Shown here one piece after another: positions 1-6,040 of a stretch of 6,699 nucleotides of DNA. Both the position numbers and the translations under genes were made by a program. Within the stretch, counting starts at the first letter, position 1, and every line of letters begins with the position of its first letter. The notes under the pieces were generated by a model. It saw only the letters and a list, made by a program, of their open reading frames with translations. It ran no database searches and was not told where the DNA came from. Source of the stretch: an uncultured Prevotellaceae bacterium. GTDB taxonomy: Bacteria > Bacteroidota > Bacteroidia > Bacteroidales > Muribaculaceae. Location: positions 1 to 6,699 of the forward strand of contig CAMGFF010000124.1 of the NCBI GenBank assembly GCA_946055125.1. The letters are read 5' to 3'.

Positions 1-22
1 GGAAATATTGTGATGATGTAAT

Positions 23-1096
23 ATGAAAGGAAGTATAAAGAGATTATTTATGCTGGTGGTGCTTGCCTGTGGCATGGCGGCGATGGCCGGTGCGCAGGGC
101 AGCGTGGTGATTCGGGCGAAGCTCGACTCAACCGTGCTGCTTATGGGCAAGCAGACGGCACTTCACTTGGAGATTTCGCAGGATAAGGGCGTGGTGGGGC
201 ATCTCGTGCAGGAGAATGTGCCACTGCTCACTACTAATGTGGAGGTTGCAGACCGGCCTGAGCCCGACACAACCGACATAGGCAACAACCGTGTGCAGAT
301 TGACCGCGACCTAATAATCCAGTCGTTTGACTCGGGGGTGTATGTGATTCCGCCAATGGAATATGTGGTGGGAAAGGACACTTTTCGTTGCAGTCACCTC
401 ACGCTGAAGGTGCTGCCGGTGGTAATCGACTCGATGAGCACCGTGCACGACTATAAGCCTGTGGAGGGTGTGCCATTTAAGATAATCGACTGGCTGCCCG
501 ATTTCTTAGCCGACTACTGGTGGCTGTATCTTGCTTTCATAGTGGTGGTGTTGGGGACACTCTTTGTGGTGTTCTATTGGAAGAAGAAAGGCCACATACC
601 GCTTGTGCCGCGCAAAAGAGAAGTGCCGCCCTTTGAGGAGGCAATGCAGCGGCTCGAAAAGCTCAAGGAGCGCCAGCTATGGCAGTCGGGACAGGAGAAA
701 GCCTATTACACCGAGCTTACCGACATACTCCGCTACTACATCTATCGCCGCTTTGGCGTGAATGCTGTGGAAATGACATCGGGGCAGATAATGAGCGCGC
801 TGCGCAAGGTGGAGGAAGCGCGAGAGGTGAACGAGCGGCTGAGCGACATACTCTCGCTGAGCGACTTTGTGAAGTTTGCCAAGGTGCGTCCGTCGAGCGA
901 TGAGAACGAGACCGCGTTCCAGCGTGCGCTGCAATTTGTGGAAGGCACGAAGCCGGCGCCCGAGCCCGAGCCCGAAGGCGAGAAGCCGGCCGAAGGCGAC
1001 AAAAAGAAAGCGACTGAGAAGCCGGCCGAGAATAATGAGAAATATGCACCCAAGGGCATAAAGCCCGGCACCGACCAGGAGGGCGGCAACGTGTGA
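23..1096 (+). CDS. Bat-operon membrane protein with BatD-like/DUF4381-like cytoplasmic module
   Basis: A 357-residue protein in the slot between the DUF58 gene and batA in Bacteroidales Bat operons; its molecular function is not established. The ATG at 23 gives a clean signal peptide (K2/K6/R7, hydrophobic core 8-22, likely cleavage after AMAGA at about 25). Residues 26-160 form a small periplasmic, probably beta-rich domain. A membrane helix spans about 166-186 and is followed by KKK, so the rest should be cytoplasmic. Residues 204-287 are helical with the signature AYYTELTDILRYYI and resemble the BatD C-terminus. Residues 309-357 are a disordered tail rich in E, P and K with two KPAE copies. 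C16 is a poor lipobox, so signal peptidase I cleavage is preferred. The stop overlaps the batA ATG by one base, implying translational coupling. It probably acts as a membrane partner of the BatA/BatB VWA proteins and of MoxR (inference from context). Confidence 0.86.
   Translation: MKGSIKRLFMLVVLACGMAAMAGAQGSVVIRAKLDSTVLLMGKQTALHLEISQDKGVVGHLVQENVPLLTTNVEVADRPEPDTTDIGNNRVQIDRDLIIQSFDSGVYVIPPMEYVVGKDTFRCSHLTLKVLPVVIDSMSTVHDYKPVEGVPFKIIDWLPDFLADYWWLYLAFIVVVLGTLFVVFYWKKKGHIPLVPRKREVPPFEEAMQRLEKLKERQLWQSGQEKAYYTELTDILRYYIYRRFGVNAVEMTSGQIMSALRKVEEAREVNERLSDILSLSDFVKFAKVRPSSDENETAFQRALQFVEGTKPAPEPEPEGEKPAEGDKKKATEKPAENNEKYAPKGIKPGTDQEGGNV
1077..1083 (+). promoter_or_regulatory. Shine-Dalgarno-like AGGAGGG before batA
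   Basis: AGGAGGG lies inside the last codons of the preceding gene, 12 bases before the batA ATG at 1096 and 9 before an in-frame GTG at 1093. Bacteroidetes rely little on Shine-Dalgarno pairing, so its use is uncertain, but it could help re-initiation at the overlapping stop/start. Its spacing favours the GTG slightly. The protein alignment with BatB favours the ATG. Confidence 0.35.
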
Positions 1097-2088
1097 TGAT
1101 ACAATTTGCAAATCCAAATTTTCTGTGGCTGTTCTTGATTTATGTGCCACTGATAGTGTGGTATGTGCTGAAGCAGCGCACGGCCGATGCGACGCTGACG
1201 GTATCGACCACATCGCCCTTTGCCGCGATGCGCACATCGTGGAAATACTATCTGCGCCATGTGGTTTTTGTGCTGCGGCTTGCTGCGATAGGCTGCCTTA
1301 TAATTATCATAAGCCGACCGCAGACGCACGACAGCTGGTCGACTTCGGAAACTGAGGGTACCGACATCATTGTGTCGATCGACGTGTCGACGAGTATGCT
1401 TGCCCAGGATTTTAAGCCCAACCGTTTTGAGGCTGCGAAGGACGTGGCCGCGCAATTTGTGTCGGGCCGCGAGACTGACAATATAGGCCTGGTGATATTT
1501 GCAGGCGAGAGTTTCACGCAAGTTCCGCTCACCACCGACAAGGCGGTGCTTGTGAACTACATACAGGACATGAAGATAGGCGTGCTTGAGGACGGCACGG
1601 CGATAGGCGATGGCATAGCCACGGCCATCAACCGCATAAAGGATGGCAAGGCGAAGTCGAAGAGCATCATTCTGCTCACCGATGGCTCTAACAACACCGG
1701 CGTGGTGGCGCCGCTCACGGCGGCCGAGATAGCGAAGCGCATGGGCATAAAAATCTACACCATAGGAGTGGGCAAGAATGGCGAGGCATTGTTCCCCGTA
1801 GGCACCAATTTCTATGGCAAGATGGAATACCAGAAGCTGCCCGTGGTGATTGATGAGCCTACACTGAAGTCGATAGCGACTGCCACTGGAGGCAAATACT
1901 TCAGAGCTACCAACAAGCATGTGCTCAAGCAGGTGTTTAATGAAATCGACACCCTTGAGAAGACGCGCATGGACGTGCGCAACTTCAGTCACACCGAGGA
2001 CGACTACATGCCGTGGGCCTACTTGCTGCTGGCACTGGTGGTGGTGGAGATGCTTGCCCGCTACACTGTGCTGAGGAATATTCCTTGA
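1096..2088 (+). CDS. batA: BatA, VWA-domain inner-membrane protein
   Basis: A 330-residue aerotolerance-operon VWA protein. Two N-terminal membrane helices (about 7-25 and 53-73) precede a VWA domain at about 88-285, and a third helix lies at about 306-322, so the VWA domain sits between membrane segments. The metal-ion-dependent adhesion site is complete: D96-V-S98-T-S100, T168 in EDGTAIGDG and D196 in LLTDGSN. It should therefore bind a divalent cation and a protein ligand. I chose ATG 1096 over the in-frame GTG 1093 because MIQFANPNFLWL then aligns without a gap to the BatB start MFSFANPEYLYL. It overlaps the upstream stop by one base. VWA proteins next to MoxR ATPases are thought to act with them in protein-complex maturation (family knowledge). 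The ligand is unknown. It is paralogous to BatB. Confidence 0.93.
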   Translation: MIQFANPNFLWLFLIYVPLIVWYVLKQRTADATLTVSTTSPFAAMRTSWKYYLRHVVFVLRLAAIGCLIIIISRPQTHDSWSTSETEGTDIIVSIDVSTSMLAQDFKPNRFEAAKDVAAQFVSGRETDNIGLVIFAGESFTQVPLTTDKAVLVNYIQDMKIGVLEDGTAIGDGIATAINRIKDGKAKSKSIILLTDGSNNTGVVAPLTAAEIAKRMGIKIYTIGVGKNGEALFPVGTNFYGKMEYQKLPVVIDEPTLKSIATATGGKYFRATNKHVLKQVFNEIDTLEKTRMDVRNFSHTEDDYMPWAYLLLALVVVEMLARYTVLRNIP

Positions 2089-2096
2089 GTTGAGGA

Positions 2097-2124
2097 GGTT
2101 ACTGGTTAGGGGTTACAGGTTAGA
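2097..2124 (+). repeat. Short heptad array (GGTTANN x4) after batA
   Basis: GGTTA recurs with exact 7-base spacing at 2097, 2104, 2111 and 2118, the last two bases of each unit varying, and a run of G follows (2125-2130). It lies 8 bases after the batA stop in the 115-base spacer before batB. The same 7-base period with an AGTTA core fills the start of the batC-batD spacer, so the two arrays look related. Function unknown. Confidence 0.6.
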
Positions 2125-2127
2125 GGG

Positions 2128-2161
2128 GGGCTTTTATAGCAATGGAAAGCTATTGTGGCCC
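2128..2161 (+). other. Weak potential hairpin in batA-batB spacer
   Basis: GGGC (2128-2131) can pair with GCCC (2158-2161), and ATAGC (2136-2140) with GCTAT (2149-2153), separated by a 4 by 4 internal loop (2132-2135 against 2154-2157) and closed by an 8-base loop. No U-run follows, so it is not a standard intrinsic terminator. It could be an RNA processing or stability element, or chance. Confidence 0.25.
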
Positions 2162-2181
2162 TGGTTGATAATGAATTAATG

Positions 2182-2203
2182 AAAAAAAATAGGATATAGG
2201 AAT
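2182..2203 (+). promoter_or_regulatory. A-rich translation leader of batB
   Basis: Eight consecutive A residues (2182-2189) and further A/T-rich sequence directly precede the batB ATG, with no good Shine-Dalgarno sequence at normal distance. A-rich leaders are the usual strong initiation context in Bacteroidetes. I found no TAnnTTTG promoter box in this spacer, so there is no direct support for a separate promoter. Confidence 0.4.
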
Positions 2204-3244
2204 ATGTTCAGTTTTGCGAATCCGGAATATCTTTACCTGCTGCTGCTACTGCCGGCGGTGGTGCTGTTGCACTTCTTGTGGCGCAAGGGGCGCAAGCGCA
2301 ACCTGCGTCGATACGGACAGATGGCAATACTTGAAAGACAGATGCCCGATGTGTCGAAGTATAAGCCGGGCATAAAGCTGGTGCTCATGCTGCTGGCAAT
2401 TGCCATGATTGTGATTGTGCTTGCCAGGCCGCGTGCCGGAGCAAAGGAGCAGACGGTGAAGGTGCATGGCATTGAGGTGATGGTGGCTCTCGACGTGTCG
2501 AACTCGATGAAGGCATCGGCTACCGACGACCCTAAGGGCGTGACGCGCTTGCAGAAGGCGAAGCTCACGCTTGAGAAGCTCATCGACAAATTCGACAACG
2601 ACAAGGTGGGGCTGATTGTGTTTGCCGGCAACGCCTACACACAGTTGCCTATAACGAGCGATTTCACCTCGGCAAAGATGTTTCTCAACAATATCAACAC
2701 CGAGATGGTGCCCACGCAGGGCACTGCGATAGGCGCGGCGATAAAGCTGGCGATGAACTCATTCACAGGCAATGAGAAATCGCAGAAGGCGATAATCATA
2801 ATCACCGATGGAGAGAACCACGAGGACGATGCGCCCGGAATGGCCGAGGAGGCTCACAAGAAGGGCATACAGGTGAATGTGATAGGCGAGGGCTCTACAA
2901 AGGGTGCTCCTATTCCGCTCGCCAATGGTGGATTCCTGAAGGACGACAACGACAATGTGGTGACCACCTTCCTCAATGAGGAGATGGCCGAGAAAATAGC
3001 CCGGGCCGGTGGAGGCATCTACCTTTCGGGCAACGCCGGTGATGCCGTGAGCCGCCTCGATGAGCAGCTGAAGAAGCTCGCCAAGGCCGACTTGCAAAAG
3101 GTGGTATATTCGCAGCATGATGAGCAATTCCCGGTGTTTGCGTGGATAGCACTGGTGCTGCTTGTGGCCGAGGTGTTTGTGCTGAGCCGCAAGAACGCAT
3201 GGCTGCGCAAGATTAATTTCTTTACAAAGGAGAACACGAAATGA
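2204..3244 (+). CDS. batB: BatB, VWA-domain inner-membrane protein
   Basis: A 346-residue VWA protein, second of the BatA/BatB pair. Helices at about 8-26 and 57-75 anchor the N-terminus, the VWA domain covers about 88-295, and a third helix lies at about 309-327 before a basic tail. The metal site is complete: D97-V-S99-N-S101, T174 in TQGTAIGAA and D202 in IITDGENHEDD. It has the typical BatB loop IGEGSTKGAPIP (227-238), which BatA lacks. The start ATG follows an A-rich leader and begins with the characteristic MFSFANPEYLYLLL. The last bases overlap batC by four (ATGA), so the two are likely made together. It probably forms a membrane complex with BatA and receives partners through its metal site (inference). 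The specific ligand is unknown. Confidence 0.94.
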   Translation: MFSFANPEYLYLLLLLPAVVLLHFLWRKGRKRNLRRYGQMAILERQMPDVSKYKPGIKLVLMLLAIAMIVIVLARPRAGAKEQTVKVHGIEVMVALDVSNSMKASATDDPKGVTRLQKAKLTLEKLIDKFDNDKVGLIVFAGNAYTQLPITSDFTSAKMFLNNINTEMVPTQGTAIGAAIKLAMNSFTGNEKSQKAIIIITDGENHEDDAPGMAEEAHKKGIQVNVIGEGSTKGAPIPLANGGFLKDDNDNVVTTFLNEEMAEKIARAGGGIYLSGNAGDAVSRLDEQLKKLAKADLQKVVYSQHDEQFPVFAWIALVLLVAEVFVLSRKNAWLRKINFFTKENTK

Positions 3245-4050
3245 CACGACAGAGAATAATCGTAATATCGGTGGTTGCCGCCGTGGTGACACTGAGCGCT
3301 GCCACAATGCGGGCCGACGACGCGGCGAATGTGGAAACGGTGCGCAAGGAGCGCATTGCCATACGCAAGGGCAATGAGCTATTCAATGAGAAGCGATATG
3401 CCGAGGCCGAGGTGGAATATAAGCGAGCCTTGCAGCATAATCCGCAGAGCGACATAGCGAACTATAACCTTGCACTTTCCTACATACGCCAGGGTGGCAA
3501 CTCCGACCCAAAGGACGAGAAGAGCCCGGTGAACCAGGCTCAGAAGATTCTGGAAAACGTGGTGAAGACTGCATCTGATAAGGGGCTTGCCTCGCGCGCC
3601 TACTACAACCTGGGCAATCTTGCCTTCAATAAGCAAGACTACCGCAATGCGGTGGATATGTATAAGAATGCACTGCGCCGTAACCCTGATGATGACCAGG
3701 CTCGTGACAACCTGCGACTGGCTCAGAAGAAGCTTGAGGAGCAGCAGCAACAGAATCAGGACCAGAATAAAGACCAGAAGCAGGAAGACAAGCAGGACAA
3801 GCAGGACCAGAAGCAGAACAACGACCAGAATAAGGACAATAAGGACCAGCAGAACAAGGACCAACAGAATCAACAGCAAAAGCCCAACCAAAATCAGCCC
3901 CAGGAACAGAATCAGGGCATGAGCGAGGGTAATGCGCAGCAAATTCTGAAGGCGATGCAGGATGCTGAGAAGACTACTCAGCAGAAGGTGAATGCTGCGA
4001 AGATGCGCGAAGAGCAACAGAATCGCCGCCGCACGGAGAGGCAATGGTGA
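3241..4050 (+). CDS. batC: BatC, periplasmic TPR protein with Q/N/K-rich linker
   Basis: A 269-residue protein with a signal peptide (about 1-25, probable cleavage after MRA), placing it in the periplasm. TPR-type helical repeats occur at about 40-73 (GNELFNEKRYAEAEVEYKRAL) and about 117-150 (AYYNLGNLAFNKQDYRNAV), with an intervening stretch at 95-112 that may hold a degenerate one. Residues 167-225 are an extreme low-complexity linker of Q, N, D and K. A conserved-looking helical end follows at 227-265 (NAQQILKAMQDAEKTTQQKV) with an RRR cluster. The start is fixed by the ATGA overlap with batB. TPRs bind peptides or proteins, so BatC is likely an adaptor for the VWA proteins (inference). Its second TPR matches the BatE TPR without gaps over 45 residues. 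A 163-base spacer follows. Confidence 0.92.
   Translation: MTRQRIIVISVVAAVVTLSAATMRADDAANVETVRKERIAIRKGNELFNEKRYAEAEVEYKRALQHNPQSDIANYNLALSYIRQGGNSDPKDEKSPVNQAQKILENVVKTASDKGLASRAYYNLGNLAFNKQDYRNAVDMYKNALRRNPDDDQARDNLRLAQKKLEEQQQQNQDQNKDQKQEDKQDKQDQKQNNDQNKDNKDQQNKDQQNQQQKPNQNQPQEQNQGMSEGNAQQILKAMQDAEKTTQQKVNAAKMREEQQNRRRTERQW
3739..3915 (+). repeat. Q/N/D/K low-complexity coding repeat in batC
   Basis: This segment encodes batC residues 167-225, almost entirely Q, N, D, K and E, from CAG, CAA, AAC, AAT, GAC and AAG codons. Short near-repeats such as ACCAGAATAA occur at 3761 and 3823. The + strand is very poor in T across it. Mixed synonymous codons indicate selection on composition rather than a recent pure triplet expansion. 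Confidence 0.7.
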
Positions 4051-4051
4051 T

Positions 4052-4121
4052 TAGTTATTAGTTAGGAGTTATTAGTTAGGAGGTAGGAGTTATTAGGTGG
4101 GAGTTAAGAGTTATTGGTGGG
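4052..4121 (+). repeat. Heptad repeat array in batC-batD spacer
   Basis: About ten imperfect 7-base units with consensus (T/G)AGTTA(T/G). AGTTA occurs in phase at 4053, 4060, 4067, 4074, 4088, 4102 and 4109, with variants AGGTA at 4081 and AGGTG at 4095. The 16-mer AGTTATTAGTTAGGAG is present exactly at 4053 and 4067, and TAGGAGTTATTAG at 4063 and 4084. No C occurs on the + strand from 4043 to 4139. The array begins one base after the batC stop and supplies stop codons in all six frames within 15 bases. I see no gene or clear promoter in the rest of the 163-base spacer. Confidence 0.75.
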
Positions 4122-4191
4122 GGATTGTAGGTGAGATGGCTGTAACAGATAAGAGAGCTGAAATGGCTTCTTATTAGGGATGGAATGATTG

Positions 4192-4213
4192 GTAAAATGA
4201 TAAAAGAAAGGAT
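4192..4213 (+). promoter_or_regulatory. A-rich translation leader of batD
   Basis: AAAA runs at 4194 and 4202, plus GAAAGGAT, directly precede the batD ATG at 4214. This matches the A-rich leader seen before batB and the initiation preference known for Bacteroidetes. AAAGG could serve as a weak Shine-Dalgarno at short spacing. No TAnnTTTG promoter box was found between 4140 and 4213. Confidence 0.4.
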
Positions 4214-6034
4214 ATGCTAAGAAGATTGATATTTGGGCTTGTGATGATGCTCGCGGTGGTGATGAGTGCCGCCGAGGTGTCGTTCACGGTTGATTATCCG
4301 CGACAGGTGGTGCAGGGCAATAAGTTCCGCATCACATTTGCGCTTCGCAATGCCGAAGGCACAGGCTTCAAGGCACCCGAAGTGGGAGGGTGCAAGTTGC
4401 TCTATGGCCCATCGAAGTCGTCGAGCTATAGCCAGCAGTGGGTGAATGGAGTGAGTTCGAGCAGCTCATCGGAGGAATACACAATGGTGTATCGAGCCGA
4501 CAATGCCGGCAAGTACACGGTGGGTGCAGCCACTGTGAGCGTTGGCGGCAAGCAGCACAGCACGCGCCCCTTCACCATAGAGGTGCTGCCACCGGATAAG
4601 TCGGCACAACAAGGCAGCAGCAATCAAGGCCGACAGAGCGTGCAGATAGACAATGCAGGCACACAGACGGCTGGGAGGCCGGTAAGCTCGAAGGACCTTT
4701 TTGTGCGCATCAATCTCTCGAAGAGCAACGTATATGAGCAAGAAGCGGTTGTGTGCACCATCAAGCTCTACACCAAATACCAGATAAGTCAGTTTATAGC
4801 CAACATACAGCCATCGTACAACGGATTTCTCATAGAGGAGCTTCCGGTGTCGCCCAACCTGAATGAGATAGAGCATGTGAACGGAGAGAACTACATGGTG
4901 GCCGAGCTGAAGAAGTGCATACTTTTCCCCCAGCAATCGGGCAAGCTCACAATCACATCGGGAACGTATGATGTGACGGTGGTGCAATTTGAGCAGATAC
5001 GCACACCCTTTGGCATAATGCGGCAGCCGGTAGAGAAGCAGCTCCAGGTGAAGTCGAACACGTCGGCGGTCAACATACTGCCACTGCCCGAGCCACGTCC
5101 GGCATCATTCAATGGCGCAGTGGGCAACTTCACGGTATCGACCGAGATAAAGCCGCCAGTGCTCAAGACCTATGAGGCAGCGACCTACAGCTATGTGATA
5201 AAAGGCTCGGGCAACATAAAATACCTGAAAGCGCCGCAGATAGGATTCCCGTCGCAATTTGAGGTGTATGACCCACAGAACGACATCAATGCGAAGCCAA
5301 ATGGCGGCACGGTGAGCGGCATTGTGAGGATTGACTACACTTTCATTCCGCAATTTGTGGGGAAATATGAGATACCCGGCACGGAGTTCACATTCTTCAA
5401 CCCGGCGACCAGAAAATATGAAACGCTGACAACTGAGAAATATGAACTCACCGTGGCCAAGGGCAGCGGAGCCGCCACTCAGTCGCCCAAGGGAGGCATA
5501 GAGCAGAAGAACCGCGACATATTGCACATAAAGACCGGCGACCTTAACCTGAAGAAGGCACACACTTATGTGGTGGAAGGCGTGGGCTACTGGCTGTGGT
5601 ATGTGATGCCGCTACTGCTTCTTGCCGGAGTGCTGCTCTACTACCGCAAGGCGCTGAAGGCACGGTCGGACATGAGGCTGATGCGCACCAAGCGAGCCAA
5701 CAAGGTGGCACAGAAGCGACTGCGCCAGGCCAAGCAGTGGATGCGCAGCGGCGACAAGGGCAAATTCTATGCCGAGGTGCTCACGGCGCTGTGGGGCTAC
5801 CTGAGCGACAAGCTACAGATACCCGGCTCGGAGCTGAACAAGGAGAATATAGCAGCCGAGCTTTCGCGCTATGGGGCGAGTGAGGAGATTGTGGCAGCCG
5901 TGCTCGAGGTGCTCAACAACTGTGAGATGGCACAATATGCGCCCGAACTGAGCGGCAACGACATGGAGAGCATATACAGCGCAGCCGCCGAGGTGATGGA
6001 TAAACTTGAGAATACGAAACGCAAAAAAGCATAA
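4214..6034 (+). CDS. batD: BatD, oxygen-tolerance family membrane protein
   Basis: A 606-residue protein of the BatD (oxygen tolerance) family, of usual length. A signal peptide (about 1-19, R3/R4, cleavage near MSA) leads to a long periplasmic region at 20-457 with repeated beta-sandwich-like segments. Family-type stretches include VDYPRQVVQGNKFRITF (about 26-42), a serine run in VSSSSSSEEY, and LPEPRPASFNGAVGNFTV (about 291-308). One membrane helix spans about 460-478 (WLWYVMPLLLLAGVLLYY). The cytoplasmic tail carries a helical module at 517-576 (KFYAEVLTALWGYL to EMAQYA) that parallels the first gene of the window. The ATG at 4214 has an A-rich leader and begins the signal peptide. batE follows after six bases. 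It probably scaffolds the Bat complex between periplasm and cytoplasm (inference). No catalytic motif is visible. Confidence 0.92.
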   Translation: MLRRLIFGLVMMLAVVMSAAEVSFTVDYPRQVVQGNKFRITFALRNAEGTGFKAPEVGGCKLLYGPSKSSSYSQQWVNGVSSSSSSEEYTMVYRADNAGKYTVGAATVSVGGKQHSTRPFTIEVLPPDKSAQQGSSNQGRQSVQIDNAGTQTAGRPVSSKDLFVRINLSKSNVYEQEAVVCTIKLYTKYQISQFIANIQPSYNGFLIEELPVSPNLNEIEHVNGENYMVAELKKCILFPQQSGKLTITSGTYDVTVVQFEQIRTPFGIMRQPVEKQLQVKSNTSAVNILPLPEPRPASFNGAVGNFTVSTEIKPPVLKTYEAATYSYVIKGSGNIKYLKAPQIGFPSQFEVYDPQNDINAKPNGGTVSGIVRIDYTFIPQFVGKYEIPGTEFTFFNPATRKYETLTTEKYELTVAKGSGAATQSPKGGIEQKNRDILHIKTGDLNLKKAHTYVVEGVGYWLWYVMPLLLLAGVLLYYRKALKARSDMRLMRTKRANKVAQKRLRQAKQWMRSGDKGKFYAEVLTALWGYLSDKLQIPGSELNKENIAAELSRYGASEEIVAAVLEVLNNCEMAQYAPELSGNDMESIYSAAAEVMDKLENTKRKKA

Positions 6035-6040
6035 GAGGAG

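Noticed and set aside
1..21. Possible last codons of an upstream gene (frame 1 ends in TAA at 19-21)
   Set aside because: Only six sense codons are visible and nothing identifies them. The DUF58 gene expected upstream could end here or further left.
1093..1095. GTG as the batA start
   Set aside because: It has slightly better spacing to AGGAGGG, but the adjacent ATG is the commoner start and makes the N-terminus align without a gap to BatB.
677..1237. 186-codon - strand frame and other overlapping frames (for example 2759-3307, 4466-4987, 5105-5563, 5813-6352)
   Set aside because: All are shadows of the six + strand genes, with no initiation context and no family resemblance.
742..1992. A 416-codon open frame on the - strand across the first gene and batA
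   Set aside because: It lies wholly antisense to two well-identified genes and spans their junction. Its translation is rich in H, R and Y with no recognisable domain. It is a product of codon bias on the + strand.
2089..2203. Intrinsic terminator between batA and batB
   Set aside because: The only hairpin is interrupted and has no U-run after it; the genes on both sides belong to the same conserved operon.
3379..4044. A 221-codon - strand open frame encoding a very leucine/isoleucine/valine-rich protein that looks like membrane helices
   Set aside because: The hydrophobic run is the complement of the CAG/CAA/AAC/GAC repeat coding the BatC Q/N/K linker, and it has no independent support.
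4052..4121. CRISPR array or mobile-element end
   Set aside because: Units are 7 bases with no spacers, no inverted ends and no target duplication; it is a simple tandem array.
4140..4213. A promoter for batD in the second spacer
   Set aside because: No Bacteroidetes TAnnTTTG box with an upstream TTG at the right distance was found; short repeats such as ATGGCT at 4136 and 4163 are too weak to call.
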